A DNA stretch of 64,000 nt. Source: Pseudomonas marginalis. GTDB taxonomy: Bacteria > Pseudomonadota > Gammaproteobacteria > Pseudomonadales > Pseudomonadaceae. The notes below the pieces were generated by a model that ran no database searches, was not told the origin of the DNA, and saw nothing but the letters and a program-made list of their open reading frames with translations. Shown in pieces: positions 1 to 8,027 of the stretch. How positions within the stretch are numbered: position 1 is the first letter of the stretch; each line of letters starts with the position of its first letter. The position numbers and the translations under genes are program-made. The DNA lies in the NCBI RefSeq assembly GCF_008692035.1, contig NZ_VTFG01000003.1:1-64000 (forward strand), given 5' to 3'.

Positions 1-26
1 AGCGCGGGGCAAGCCCGCTCACCACA
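1..26. repeat. REP-type palindrome half
   Basis: These 26 bases are identical to 55683-55708, the arm of the REP core between xylA and xylF. The motif (GCGGGGCAAGCCCGC) is a typical Pseudomonas extragenic palindrome. The element is cut by the window edge, so its other half is not visible. Confidence 0.7.
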
Positions 27-76
27 GGTATGGTGTTCGCTCTTAACTACCCCTGGGGAATCTATTGCGTCCTGCG

Positions 77-994
77 TTAATAGACCTGCGGCACGATGAT
101 TTCCACCGGCGTCGGATTGCGCGAGTAGTCCTCCTGCCTGACCCGCTGCGGCAGCTCGATCACCGGCAGTTCCACTTCCTCATAAGGCATCTGCCCGAGC
201 AGGTGGTGGATGCAGTTGAGGCGGGCTTTCTTTTTGTCGTCGGCCTGCACCACCCACCATGGCGCTTCGGCGATGTGGGTGCGCTCGAGCATGACTTCCT
301 TGGCCTTGGTGTACGCCTCCCAGCGCCGGCGCGACTCCAGGTCCATGGGGCTGAGTTTCCACTGTTTGAGCGGATCGTGAATGCGGCTGAGAAAGCGCAG
401 GTGCTGTTCCTGGTCGGAAATGGAGAACCAGTATTTGATCAACTGGATGCCGGAGCGGGCGAGCATGCGTTCGAACTCCGGCACGGTGCGGAAGAACTCT
501 TCGTACTGGTCTTCGTTGCAAAAGCCCATGACTTGTTCGACGCCGGCGCGGTTGTACCAGCTGCGGTCGAACAGCACGATTTCACCGGCGGCCGGCAGGT
601 GCGAGACATACCGCTGGAAGTACCACTGCGTCTGTTCGCGGTCGTTGGGCGCGGGCAGGGCGGCGACGCGGCAGACCCGCGGGTTGAGGCGCTGGGTAAT
701 GCGCTTGATCACACCGCCTTTGCCGGCGGCATCGCGCCCCTCGAACAGGATCACCACCTTGGCGCCGGTCTTGACCACCCAGCTTTGCAGCTTCACCAGT
801 TCACCTTGCAGGCGGAACAGTTCGCTGAAGTAAATCCTGCGCGCGGCCTTCTCGGGGCTTTCCTCGACGTGCTCGTCGAACAGTGCGTTGAGATCGTGCC
901 CGTCTTCGGATAATTCCAGTTCCAGCTCTTCGTCACTGTGATCCAGCAGCTCTCGGTGGATGCGCTGGATCAAGGCGTCGTCTACTGCAGGCAT
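77..994 (-). CDS. ppk2: Polyphosphate kinase 2 (PPK2 family)
   Basis: A 305-aa PPK2-type kinase, which uses polyphosphate to phosphorylate nucleoside di- or monophosphates in the cytoplasm. The Walker A-like loop EGRDAAGKGG lies near residues 85-94 and the Walker B/lid motif FDRSWYNRAGVE near 142-153; both are PPK2 signatures. The length fits the short single-domain class. An in-frame GTG at 1001-1003 would add three residues; the ATG ending at 994 is preferred, although neither start has a strong ribosome site. The gene diverges from pstS across a region with Pho-box-like repeats, so phosphate-starvation control is plausible (inferred). Nucleotide preference (ADP or GDP) cannot be read from the sequence. 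Confidence 0.93.
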   Translation of the reverse strand: MPAVDDALIQRIHRELLDHSDEELELELSEDGHDLNALFDEHVEESPEKAARRIYFSELFRLQGELVKLQSWVVKTGAKVVILFEGRDAAGKGGVIKRITQRLNPRVCRVAALPAPNDREQTQWYFQRYVSHLPAAGEIVLFDRSWYNRAGVEQVMGFCNEDQYEEFFRTVPEFERMLARSGIQLIKYWFSISDQEQHLRFLSRIHDPLKQWKLSPMDLESRRRWEAYTKAKEVMLERTHIAEAPWWVVQADDKKKARLNCIHHLLGQMPYEEVELPVIELPQRVRQEDYSRNPTPVEIIVPQVY

Positions 995-1041
995 GGGAGG
1001 CACTCGCGTCGTGGGGGAGATGGCAAAGTCTTAGTCGCATT

Positions 1042-1059
1042 TTGTTACCAACCAATTAC
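1042..1059. promoter_or_regulatory. Weak Pho-box-like repeat pair
   Basis: TTGTTAC at 1042-1048 and CAATTAC at 1053-1059 have the 11-bp period of PhoB half-sites. They match the TTGTCAT/C consensus at about 6/7 and 4-5/7. The pair lies nearer ppk2 than the second cluster and could serve it. This is a weak match. Confidence 0.35.
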
Positions 1060-1104
1060 ATCGAAATACGTGGCTGTGGCGGAAAGACCGGACGAAATAG
1101 CGGT

Positions 1105-1133
1105 TTGCCACCCAATTTTCATAAAAGCGTAAC
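1105..1133 (+). promoter_or_regulatory. Pho box upstream of pstS
   Basis: Three 7-mers recur with the 11-bp period expected of PhoB direct repeats: TTGCCAC (1105-1111), TTTTCAT (1116-1122) and GCGTAAC (1127-1133). The first two differ from TTGTCAC/TTGTCAT by one base each; the third is weaker. The cluster ends 49 bp before the pstS ATG, a normal place for PhoB activation of a pst operon. Confidence 0.65.
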
Positions 1134-1182
1134 AAAGCTGCTGCAAAGTTCCGGGAGCCCGTAATCACAAGGATTTCCCTGA

Positions 1183-2211
1183 ATGAAACGTCTGATGAAG
1201 TCAGCTGCACTCGCCGTTGCGGTTTCTCTAAGTGCCACCTCGGTATTTGCTGCCGAGAACGTCCGTCTGACAGGTTCTGGCGCCAGTTTCCCAGCGCCGA
1301 TCTACCTCACCTGGTTCAAGGATTTCAGCAAGAAGACCGAAGGCGTCACGGTTGACTACCAGTCCAAAGGCAGTGGCGCGGGTGTACAGGACTTCCTGAA
1401 CAAAACCGTGGACTTCGCCGCCAGTGACTCGGCCATGAAGGACGAAGACATCGCCAAGGTCGCCGAAGGCGTGCAGTTGCTGCCGATGACCGCAGGCGAA
1501 ATCGTCCTGGCGTTCAACCTGCCGGGCAATCCTAAAGAACTTAAGTTGCCACGGGATGTGTACTCCAACATCTTCCTGGGCAAGATCACCAAGTGGAACG
1601 ATCCGCAGATCGTCGCCGCCAACCCTGGCCTGAAACTGCCGGACATGCCGATCACCGTGGTCGTGCGTGCAGACTCCAGCGGCACCACTGCCGTATTCAC
1701 CAAGCACTTGGCGGCCATCAACCCGCAGTTCCAGAAGGACTTGGGTGAAGGCAACACCGTCAACTGGCCAGCCAGCGACAAATTCATCAAGTCGCCTAAG
1801 AACGATGGTGTGACCGCCACCGTACGCCAGACCCCAGGCGCGATTGGCTACATCGAATACGGTTTCGCCAAGCTGGCCAAGGTTGACTTTGCCCAGCTGC
1901 AGAACAAGGCCGGCAAGTACGTGGTACCTAACGCCGAAAGCGGTGCCGAAGCCCTGGCAGCGGTGAAAATGCCGGAAAGCCTGGTGGCCTGGCTGCCGGA
2001 CCCGGACGGCGCCAAGTCCTACCCGATCACGTCCTACACCTGGATGATCTTCCGCAAGGACAACGGCAACCCGGCCAAGGCCAAGGCCATGCGTGAAATG
2101 GTCGAGTACAGCCTGACCGAAGGGCAGAAAATCGCCGATTCGATGGGCTATATCCCGCTGCCGAAGTCGGTGGTCGATCAGGTTCGTAAAGCGTCCGCCA
2201 ACATCCAGTAA
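1183..2211 (+). CDS. pstS: Phosphate ABC transporter, periplasmic phosphate-binding protein PstS
   Basis: A 342-aa periplasmic receptor that delivers inorganic phosphate to PstCA. A Sec signal peptide with cleavage near ALA/AA-E (residues ~1-24) precedes the mature start LTGSGASFPAPIY, the classic PstS N-terminus with its phosphate-contacting TGSGASFP loop. Later PstS motifs include SKGSGAGVQ and ADSSGTTAVF. Length is close to E. coli PstS (346 aa). An AAGGA ribosome site lies 9 bases before the ATG. It is the first gene of pstSCAB and sits behind the Pho-box repeats. Confidence 0.97.
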   Translation: MKRLMKSAALAVAVSLSATSVFAAENVRLTGSGASFPAPIYLTWFKDFSKKTEGVTVDYQSKGSGAGVQDFLNKTVDFAASDSAMKDEDIAKVAEGVQLLPMTAGEIVLAFNLPGNPKELKLPRDVYSNIFLGKITKWNDPQIVAANPGLKLPDMPITVVVRADSSGTTAVFTKHLAAINPQFQKDLGEGNTVNWPASDKFIKSPKNDGVTATVRQTPGAIGYIEYGFAKLAKVDFAQLQNKAGKYVVPNAESGAEALAAVKMPESLVAWLPDPDGAKSYPITSYTWMIFRKDNGNPAKAKAMREMVEYSLTEGQKIADSMGYIPLPKSVVDQVRKASANIQ

Positions 2212-2285
2212 CGCTTGTGAGGCCTCTCTCGGCGGGCGCTGTCAGCCCGGCCGGGAGGGTTACCCCCCTGTTCCGGAATCAGCCA

Positions 2286-3251
2286 ATGAACACACCGTTT
2301 GTCGTACCGGGTAACCCGGATTCTGCCTGCCAGCCACCTTCTGCGAAGGATTTCCTGGTTGACCGCACCTTCCGTGCGCTTGCACGAATAGGCGTGGTTC
2401 TGGTGCTGGCGTTGGTGTTTGCCCTGGTGTTCGAAGTCGGGCGCAAGGCCCTTCCAGGCATGGAAAAGCACGGCTTTGACGTGCTGCTGGGCAGCGTCTG
2501 GGATGTCAACCAAGGCAAGTACGGCATTCTGCCGGCCATCTGGGGCACGCTCTACAGTGCCTTTATCGCGTTGCTGATCGCAGGTGTTTTCGGCGTCAGC
2601 ATGGCGATTTTCCTCACCCAGGATTTTTTGCCGGCGAAGCTGGCGGCGGTGTTTCGTACCATCGTCGAACTGCTCGCGGCCATCCCCAGCGTCGTTTACG
2701 GCCTGTGGGGCATTTACGTGGTCATCCCGGCAATTCGGCCGTTGACCGCATGGTTGAACACTGAACTTGGCTGGATCCCCTTTTTCGGCACGTCCCTGAG
2801 CGGCCCTGGGTTGCTCCCGGCGGCGCTGGTACTGGCCATCATGATTCTGCCGACCATCGCCGCCGTGTCGCAGGATGCGCTCACCGCCGTGCCGATGAAA
2901 ACCAAGCAAGCCGCCTACGGCATGGGGACCACCCACTGGGAAGCGATTCTCAAGGTGATGGTGCCGTCCGCCGCCACCGGCATCTTCGGTTCCCTGGTGC
3001 TGGGCCTGGGCCGCGCACTCGGTGAAACCATGGCCCTGGCCATGCTGGTGGGCAACGCCAACAACATCTCGCTGTCGTTGTTCGCCCCGGCCAACACCCT
3101 GGCGGCCTTGCTGGCGCTGAACTTCCCCGAAGCCGGGCCGAACGAGATCGAAGTATTGATGTACGCCGCACTGGTGCTGATGTTGATCACGCTGATCGTC
3201 AACATCTTCGGCTCCATGATCATGATGTACGCCCAACGGGGTAATAAGTGA
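2286..3251 (+). CDS. pstC: Phosphate ABC transporter permease PstC
   Basis: A 321-aa inner-membrane permease, one of the two channel subunits of the Pst importer. It has six hydrophobic segments. The ABC-permease EAA loop is present (KQAAYGMGTTHWEAILKVMVPSA, then GIFGSLVLGLGRALGETMA). The reading frame is open from a GTG at 2217, but the ATG at 2286 gives the usual PstC length. This is the short PstC form, not the ~680-aa form found in a second Pst system of some pseudomonads. Its stop overlaps the start of pstA. Confidence 0.95.
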   Translation: MNTPFVVPGNPDSACQPPSAKDFLVDRTFRALARIGVVLVLALVFALVFEVGRKALPGMEKHGFDVLLGSVWDVNQGKYGILPAIWGTLYSAFIALLIAGVFGVSMAIFLTQDFLPAKLAAVFRTIVELLAAIPSVVYGLWGIYVVIPAIRPLTAWLNTELGWIPFFGTSLSGPGLLPAALVLAIMILPTIAAVSQDALTAVPMKTKQAAYGMGTTHWEAILKVMVPSAATGIFGSLVLGLGRALGETMALAMLVGNANNISLSLFAPANTLAALLALNFPEAGPNEIEVLMYAALVLMLITLIVNIFGSMIMMYAQRGNK

Positions 3252-4162
3252 TGACTGACCTCACTGCTGCAACTGACCTGACGTCCCCCGCAGGCGCAAT
3301 GCCCAGCCTCCAGCGCCGGTTCGAAGGCCGTGCCCTGCGCAGCCTGGTGTTGACCACCCTGGTCTGGGCGGGCGCGCTGCTGGCCAGCGTACCGCTGATT
3401 TCCGTGCTCTACATGCTCATCACCCGCGGCGGTGCGCGCCTGAGCCTTGAAGTGTTCACCGAGCTGCCGCCCACCGGTTTCGAGACCGGCGGCGGTTTCG
3501 GCAACGCGATGGCCGGTACCTTCGTGATGGTCGGCATTGCCGCTGCCATCGCCGTGCCGGTCGGCATCATGGCGGCAATCTTCCTCGCCGAACTGGGCCC
3601 GGACAGCAAGCTGGCGAACGCCGCGCGTTTTGCCGCGAAGATGCTCACCGGCCTGCCTTCCATCCTGGCCGGTGTATTCGCCTACGCCCTGGTGGTGATG
3701 ACCACCGGCACCTACTCGGCCCCGGCCGGTGGCGTGGCACTGGCGGTGCTGATGCTGCCGATCGTGGTGCTGACGGCTGAAGAGTCGATGCGCATGGTGC
3801 CCAAGATCATGAAGGACGCCGCCTACGGCATGGGTTGCACCCGCTCCCAGGTGATCTGGAAAATCGTCCTGCCCACCGGCCTGCCGGCAATCCTCACCGG
3901 CGTGATGCTCGCCGTGGCCCGCGCCGCCGGCGAAACCGCGCCGCTGTTGTTTACCGCGCTGTTCAGCAACTACTGGATCTACCACGACGGCAGCCTGGCG
4001 GTGATGAACCCGACGGCCTCCCTGGCCGTGCTGATCTACAACTTCTCCGGCATGCCCTTCGACAACCAGCTTGAACTCGCATGGGCGGCGTCGCTGGTAC
4101 TGGTAATGATCGTGCTGGTCGTGAATATCGTGAGCCGTATCTTCGGCAAGCCAAAGTATTGA
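3251..4162 (+). CDS. pstA: Phosphate ABC transporter permease PstA
   Basis: A 303-aa inner-membrane permease that pairs with PstC. It shows multiple TM helices, the EAA-type loop (KDAAYGMGCTRSQVIWKIVLPTGLP) and the PstA signature AVARAAGETAPLLFTAL near the C-terminus. The start is the ATG overlapping the pstC stop (TGATG); a GTG three bases upstream is an alternative. Tight coupling to pstC indicates one transcript and translational coupling. Confidence 0.95.
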   Translation: MTDLTAATDLTSPAGAMPSLQRRFEGRALRSLVLTTLVWAGALLASVPLISVLYMLITRGGARLSLEVFTELPPTGFETGGGFGNAMAGTFVMVGIAAAIAVPVGIMAAIFLAELGPDSKLANAARFAAKMLTGLPSILAGVFAYALVVMTTGTYSAPAGGVALAVLMLPIVVLTAEESMRMVPKIMKDAAYGMGCTRSQVIWKIVLPTGLPAILTGVMLAVARAAGETAPLLFTALFSNYWIYHDGSLAVMNPTASLAVLIYNFSGMPFDNQLELAWAASLVLVMIVLVVNIVSRIFGKPKY

Positions 4163-4181
4163 AAACGGGAGCATCTGAATC

Positions 4182-5000
4182 TTGAACGTATCAACTGCGC
4201 AAATAGCCGCTCCGTTTGTCACCCAGGCGCCTGTGGTCATGGACTGCAAGCTGGACAAGATCTTCTACGGCAACTTCATGGCCGTGCGTGACAGCCATGT
4301 GCCGATCGAAAAGAACAAGATCACCGGCTTCATCGGCCCTTCCGGCTGCGGTAAAAGTACCGTGCTGCGTAGCCTCAACCGCATGAACGACCTGGTCAAG
4401 GGCTTCCGTTTCGAGGGCCATGTGCACTTCCTCGGCCAGGACGTCTACGGCAAGGGCGTGGACCCGGTGGTCGTGCGCCGCTACATCGGCATGGTATTCC
4501 AGCAGCCGAACCCGTTCTCGATGAGCATCTTCGACAACGTCGCCTTCGGCCTGCGCCTGAACCGCTACAAAGGCGACCTGGGCGACCGCGTCAAGCACGC
4601 CCTGCAAGGCGCCGCGCTGTGGGATGAGGTCAAGGACAAGCTCAAGGTCAGCGGCCTGTCGCTGTCCGGTGGCCAGCAGCAACGCCTGTGCATCGCCCGT
4701 GCCATCGCCACCGAACCGGAAGTGCTGTTGCTCGATGAGCCGTGCTCGGCGCTTGACCCGATCGCCACCCGCCGGGTCGAGGAGCTGATGGTCGAGCTGA
4801 AGAAGGACTACACCATCGCCCTGGTGACCCACAACATGCAGCAGGCCATCCGCGTGGCCGACACCACGGCGTTTTTCTCGGTGGATATTTCCCAGGGCAC
4901 GCGCACCGGCTACCTGGTGGAGATGGGCCCGACGGCGCAGATCTTCGAGAACCCGCGTGAACAAATGACCGGGGACTACATCAGCGGCAAGTTCAGCTGA
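4182..5000 (+). CDS. pstB: Phosphate ABC transporter ATPase PstB
   Basis: A 272-aa ATPase that energises the Pst importer. Walker A is GPSGCGKST, the Q-loop VFQQPNPF, the signature [14 protein letters not shown], Walker [14 protein letters not shown] and the switch histidine VTHNMQQ. Translation appears to begin at TTG (4182), because ACGGGAG at 4165-4171 is well spaced for it; the first ATG (4239) would remove 19 residues but keep the ABC core. No phoU follows: the next genes are a Fic-like and a HAD-like protein. Confidence 0.95.
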   Translation: MNVSTAQIAAPFVTQAPVVMDCKLDKIFYGNFMAVRDSHVPIEKNKITGFIGPSGCGKSTVLRSLNRMNDLVKGFRFEGHVHFLGQDVYGKGVDPVVVRRYIGMVFQQPNPFSMSIFDNVAFGLRLNRYKGDLGDRVKHALQGAALWDEVKDKLKVSGLSLSGGQQQRLCIARAIATEPEVLLLDEPCSALDPIATRRVEELMVELKKDYTIALVTHNMQQAIRVADTTAFFSVDISQGTRTGYLVEMGPTAQIFENPREQMTGDYISGKFS

Positions 5001-5008
5001 TGCCCCTG

Positions 5009-5034
5009 CGGGAGCTGGGATGCTCCCGTATTTT
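5009..5034 (+). terminator. Hairpin after pstB
   Basis: CGGGAGC (5009-5015) pairs perfectly with GCTCCCG (5022-5028) across a 6-nt loop and is followed by TATTTT. It starts 8 bases after the pstB stop. It may end or attenuate the pst transcript before the Fic-like gene. It also covers an upstream ATG at 5020, arguing against that start. Confidence 0.6.
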
Positions 5035-5055
5035 CAACTGCTTATGGGAATGCCG

Positions 5056-5754
5056 ATGCCTGCAACACGACGCCTTGATTTGCCCGCGATTGAACGCGCA
5101 CTGCGTGAGGTGCAACAGCGCTTTGCCGAGCTCAGCCGGGACTTTACCGAGCCGCGCGACCCGTTGACCGACGAAGTGCTGCACAACGTGCTTGAAGGCT
5201 ACGCGCTGATTGACGACTATGTCGCGCGGGGCGTCGACCTGTTCGACCTGCAGCAGCTGGACCTGATGCTGGAGATCAACGCCACCGTGCTCTGTGGCAG
5301 CGACCCGGCACGGCGCCTGGAATACGCCCACCACCTGGCGGCGACCGAAGAACACTTCTTCAACAATGTCGAAGGTGGCATCAAGGACTTGTACAACTGG
5401 TACTGCGCGTATCGCAGTGAATCAGTCTGGAAGCGCGCCGCCGGGGTGTATGTACGCATCCTCAGCAAGCCGCAGCTGTTCATTGAAGGCAACAACCGCA
5501 GCGGTTCGCTGATCGTCAGCTATTTGCTGATGCGTGCAGGCCTGCCGCCGTTCGTGCTGACGCTGGAGAACGCCGAGGGCTACTTCAACCCTTCGTCGGT
5601 GATCCGCAACTCAGCCAAACATGGAGTCAAGGCGTTGTACGAATTGCCCAAGATCAAGAAAAAATACGCCGCCTTCCTGGAAGAACAGGCGCCGGATCCG
5701 CACAAGTTTTTTCTCAAGGACCCGCGCCCGCCCGTTTTTCAAGGAGGCCATTGA
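5056..5754 (+). CDS. Degenerate Fic-fold protein of unknown function
   Basis: A 232-aa soluble protein. Its centre (FIEGNNRSGSLIVSYLLMRAGLPP) aligns by eye with the Fic motif HxFx(D/E)GNGRxxR and the helix after it (LLMNYLLLRAGYPP in typical Fic proteins). The catalytic His position is Gln (QLFIEG), the second Gly of GNG is Asn, and the second Arg of the motif is absent. Classic AMP transfer is therefore unlikely, and another activity or a structural role is possible. ATG 5056 is chosen because GGGAA lies just upstream; ATGs at 5020, 5044 and 5050 are in frame, but 5020 lies inside a hairpin. The stop overlaps the HAD-like gene (TGATG), so the two are probably co-expressed. They follow pstB where phoU would be expected. 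Confidence 0.7.
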   Translation: MPATRRLDLPAIERALREVQQRFAELSRDFTEPRDPLTDEVLHNVLEGYALIDDYVARGVDLFDLQQLDLMLEINATVLCGSDPARRLEYAHHLAATEEHFFNNVEGGIKDLYNWYCAYRSESVWKRAAGVYVRILSKPQLFIEGNNRSGSLIVSYLLMRAGLPPFVLTLENAEGYFNPSSVIRNSAKHGVKALYELPKIKKKYAAFLEEQAPDPHKFFLKDPRPPVFQGGH

Positions 5755-6362
5755 TGAGTGGTTCTCCCCTATTCGCCAGGGCAGGGCGGGTCCTCCAGCG
5801 CATCCTGCCGATGCAGCAGCGCCCGCGTATCCGTATTTCCTTCGATATCGACGACACCCTGGCCTGCCAGCTGCACCACTGCGACGTCGAGCCGAGCCGG
5901 CTGCCGGCCTGCGTGCACCGTTGGCTGGGTGAGCCCTTGCGGATCGGCACGCGTTCCCTGACCCGTGAGCTACGTCGCCAGGGCTGCAGCATCTGGGTCT
6001 ACACCTCGTCCGGTCGCACGCCGTCGTATATCCGCCGCTGGCTGATGCTCTACGGCATCCGCGTCGACGGCGTGGTCAACAGCGTGCTGCACAACCATGC
6101 CCTGACGGCACGCGGGCTGTCGAACGCACCCTCGAAATTCCCCCCGGCCTTCGACATCGACCTGCATGTGGATGACTCCGAAGGCGTGCGCAGTGAAGGC
6201 CATGACCACGGTTTTCGCGTGGTAGTGGTGGACCCTCAGGACGAAAACTGGGCGCAGCGGGTGTTGGAGGCCGTAGCGCAGGTCCAGGCTCAGTTGGCCT
6301 GGCAGCAGCCGCTCCGGTACAAAAAGACAACACGGCAGCGCGCGGAGGTTTTTTCTTCCTGA
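5754..6362 (+). CDS. HAD-like phosphatase/hydrolase
   Basis: A 202-aa protein with HAD signatures: motif I FDIDDTLAC near residues 30-38 (nucleophile and acid Asp), a motif II-like YTSSGRTPSYIRRW, and an acidic HVDDSEG near residue 140 standing in for motif IV. Motif III Lys is not obvious. It is probably a small-molecule or protein phosphatase with unknown substrate. A perfect AAGGAGG at 5741-5747 is spaced 6 bases from ATG 5754; TTG 5751 is less likely. It is coupled to the Fic-like gene and ends at a strong terminator. Confidence 0.75.
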   Translation: MSGSPLFARAGRVLQRILPMQQRPRIRISFDIDDTLACQLHHCDVEPSRLPACVHRWLGEPLRIGTRSLTRELRRQGCSIWVYTSSGRTPSYIRRWLMLYGIRVDGVVNSVLHNHALTARGLSNAPSKFPPAFDIDLHVDDSEGVRSEGHDHGFRVVVVDPQDENWAQRVLEAVAQVQAQLAWQQPLRYKKTTRQRAEVFSS

Positions 6363-6385
6363 GGCGCTGTGAAAACCCAGAAAAG

Positions 6386-6408
6386 CCACTCGGACGAGTG
6401 GTTTTTTT
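6386..6408 (+). terminator. Rho-independent terminator
   Basis: CCACTC (6386-6391) pairs with GAGTGG (6396-6401) around a GGAC loop and is followed by seven T. It lies 24 bases after the HAD-like gene stop. Confidence 0.9.
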
Positions 6409-6434
6409 GTCTTGCCGCAGCGCCCCGAGCGGCC

Positions 6435-6686
6435 TCAGTCGGAGCGCGCAGACTCCATGCCGCGCCGAATCCGCATCAGGTCCTGATACGCCTCGGTGCG
6501 CTTGGCATCCGCCACCTGTTTCGCCTCGGTAAAGCGCAGCCAGTCACCGGCATCGGCCAGGCTGCTGCCTATGATGGCGTAGGCCTGTGTTTCCAGGCGG
6601 TCGGCCTCGTAGAACAGTTCGGTGTTTGTGGCCAGCTCTGCTTCCCAGCCGGTTTGTTTCGACGCTTCACGCCTATTCGCTGCCAT
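6435..6686 (-). CDS. Small hypothetical protein
   Basis: An 83-aa, highly charged, Ala/Glu-rich protein (MAANRREASKQTGWEAEL...) with helical character and no signal peptide or TM segment. ATG 6686 is preferred because GGGGTGAAGG precedes it; the frame extends upstream to 6806, but that part is Ala/Arg/Thr-rich and overlaps non-coding-looking DNA. I do not recognise the family. It converges with the HAD-like gene across the terminator. Confidence 0.55.
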   Translation of the reverse strand: MAANRREASKQTGWEAELATNTELFYEADRLETQAYAIIGSSLADAGDWLRFTEAKQVADAKRTEAYQDLMRIRRGMESARSD

Positions 6687-6837
6687 GGCCTTCACCCCAA
6701 GGTCGTCATGTGCGAGCGAAGAGTGCAGGGGCCTGGTCGAGGCCGCCGGGTTCGTAGCTCGCGTAGGAGCGACACAAGCCGTTCTCGTGTCTGATAGGTC
6801 CTTCAATGTTGATGGATAAACGTGGGGGTTCGTTCAA

Positions 6838-7014
6838 ATTAGTTCGGGGGCGGGCCGCACGCTCGGCTCGATCTATGTGATACCGGCAGCAGGTCTGGTG
6901 CTGGTACTGGGCGTCTACCGGTTTAGCTCCGAAGGCGGTGCACTGATCAATGTGATCGGCAACGGCGTGGCCACCCTGTTCATTGCCCGCTGGGATGGGG
7001 CGCTGGACCGTTAG
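6838..7014 (+). pseudogene. 3' remnant of a DctA-like dicarboxylate symporter
   Basis: Translating this frame to the TAG at 7012-7014 gives ...GSIYVIPAAGLVLVLGVY, then RFSSEGGALINVIGNGVAT, then LFIARWDGALDR. This closely matches the C-terminal signature of DctA (GLALILGIDRFMSEARAL, then NLVGNGVATIVVAKW). Only about 55 residues of a ~440-aa transporter remain and there is no start, so it is a decayed fragment. It lies beside the BrnTA pair, suggesting a deletion or insertion history here. Confidence 0.8.
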
Positions 7015-7055
7015 CCACTCAAGCGGGAGTTGGGGTAGGTCGCAGAAAGCCTTGG

Positions 7056-7403
7056 TCAATCGGCCGGTTTGGCTGTGCCCAGCACGCGATTCAACTCGCC
7101 AGCGACAGCGATGAGTTGTTGTTCCAGTGCTTCAACTTCAGAGAGGCTAATGCCATTGTTGATAACTTGCAGGGTTTTAGCCCGCTTCTTTGGGGCGGGC
7201 GCCAGATTGTGTGCTTGTTGCGAAATCAACGCCTGACGCAACAGATTGTTGATCACGGTTTGATAGCCCGTACCGGCGCTTTCTGCGCGTTCACGGGCGG
7301 CATCGATAACCGCATCGTCAAGCATGATGGTGATGCGGGTCTTGCCCTTGTTGCTGGCGACAGCACCGCGTTTGCTGTGGGTGAAATCGTATTCGTCTTT
7401 CAT
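7056..7403 (-). CDS. brnA: BrnA-family antitoxin
   Basis: A 115-aa antitoxin. Its N-terminus (MKDEYDFTHSKRGAV) is typical of BrnA, followed by a ribbon-helix-helix type segment (GKTRITIMLDDAVIDAARERA). A Lys-rich linker leads to a coiled-coil-like C-terminus (SLSEVEALEQQLIAVAGELNRVL) that is longer than in many BrnA proteins. In the family, BrnA binds BrnT and represses the operon. It starts 3 bases after the brnT stop, matching the usual toxin-first order. Confidence 0.85.
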   Translation of the reverse strand: MKDEYDFTHSKRGAVASNKGKTRITIMLDDAVIDAARERAESAGTGYQTVINNLLRQALISQQAHNLAPAPKKRAKTLQVINNGISLSEVEALEQQLIAVAGELNRVLGTAKPAD

Positions 7404-7406
7404 TGT

Positions 7407-7688
7407 TCAAGCCTCCAGATAACGGCGCCGTTCATTTTTTGATGCGAGCCTGGCGCTGATAACGCGTACGAAATTCGGATCGCGGTAAGTGTATGTCACT
7501 ACCAAAATTCGTCCCCTCGCGTCAGTGCCCATGGTCACCCAGCGCTCTTCATCGTGATCGTGGTCTTGTATCGTCAGGGCGATCTCATCGTTGAACACCG
7601 GCTCTGCCTCCGCCAGGCTTATGCCCTTGTGCTTCTGCTGATTGGCGATGTTTTTTGCCTCATCGTATTGAATCCTGAACGTCTTCAT
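7407..7688 (-). CDS. brnT: BrnT-family ribonuclease toxin
   Basis: A 93-aa toxin of the RelE-like BrnT family, an mRNA-cleaving ribonuclease in characterised members. Visible family motifs are the N-terminal YDEAKNIANQQKHKGISLAEAEPVF, the central EERWVTMGTDARGRILVVTYT and the C-terminal ISARLASKNERRRYLE, which carries the basic and acidic residues of the active surface. Length is normal and the frame intact. It is first in the brnTA operon, with an inverted repeat directly before its ATG. Confidence 0.88.
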   Translation of the reverse strand: MKTFRIQYDEAKNIANQQKHKGISLAEAEPVFNDEIALTIQDHDHDEERWVTMGTDARGRILVVTYTYRDPNFVRVISARLASKNERRRYLEA

Positions 7689-7692
7689 TATG

Positions 7693-7709
7693 CATACTTT
7701 ATATGTATG
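7693..7709 (-). promoter_or_regulatory. Candidate BrnTA autoregulatory operator
   Basis: CATAC (7693-7697) and GTATG (7705-7709) form an inverted repeat 5-21 bases upstream of the brnT ATG in an AT-rich stretch. This is a natural place for BrnA to repress its own operon. No protein-specific consensus was checked. Confidence 0.45.
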
Positions 7710-8027
7710 AAAAAGCGGTTGAAGGAACCGTCAGTCAGGAAGATGGCCCGCCATAAATAGCGGTAGTGTGAATTTGCCATGTTCCGCTCGGTCAGTTGGG
7801 TCTCGATCTTGCTGAGGTTGCCAACATATTTCCGTGCGTAATGGTTAATCCGTTACGTAGAAGGATTCTGTTTTGATTGTCGGAAGAGGCGAGCTTGAAC
7901 AGGTGAGTAATCGGACAGATCAACGTTCGCGGGGCCGGATCAATACTAAGTTTGTTCACATCAACCCTTATTCCCCGGCATGCTCATTTCACTGACCACG
8001 CCGGGGAAAAGATCAGGACAGCGACTT
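7710..8027. other. Intergenic stretch with one hairpin
   Basis: No convincing gene is seen here. A 9-bp inverted repeat, TTCCCCGGC (7971-7979) and GCCGGGGAA (8000-8008), lies 20-57 bases beyond the stop of the minus-strand cytochrome gene. It may act as a 3' stem although no T-run follows. Confidence 0.5.

Noticed and set aside
5001-6362. phoU after pstB
   Set aside because: Neither downstream protein has PhoU-like helical repeats with E/DxxxD motifs; phoU may lie elsewhere in the genome.
6706-7059. A 117-codon minus-strand frame
   Set aside because: It overlaps the DctA remnant on the other strand, lacks a ribosome site and has no recognisable features.
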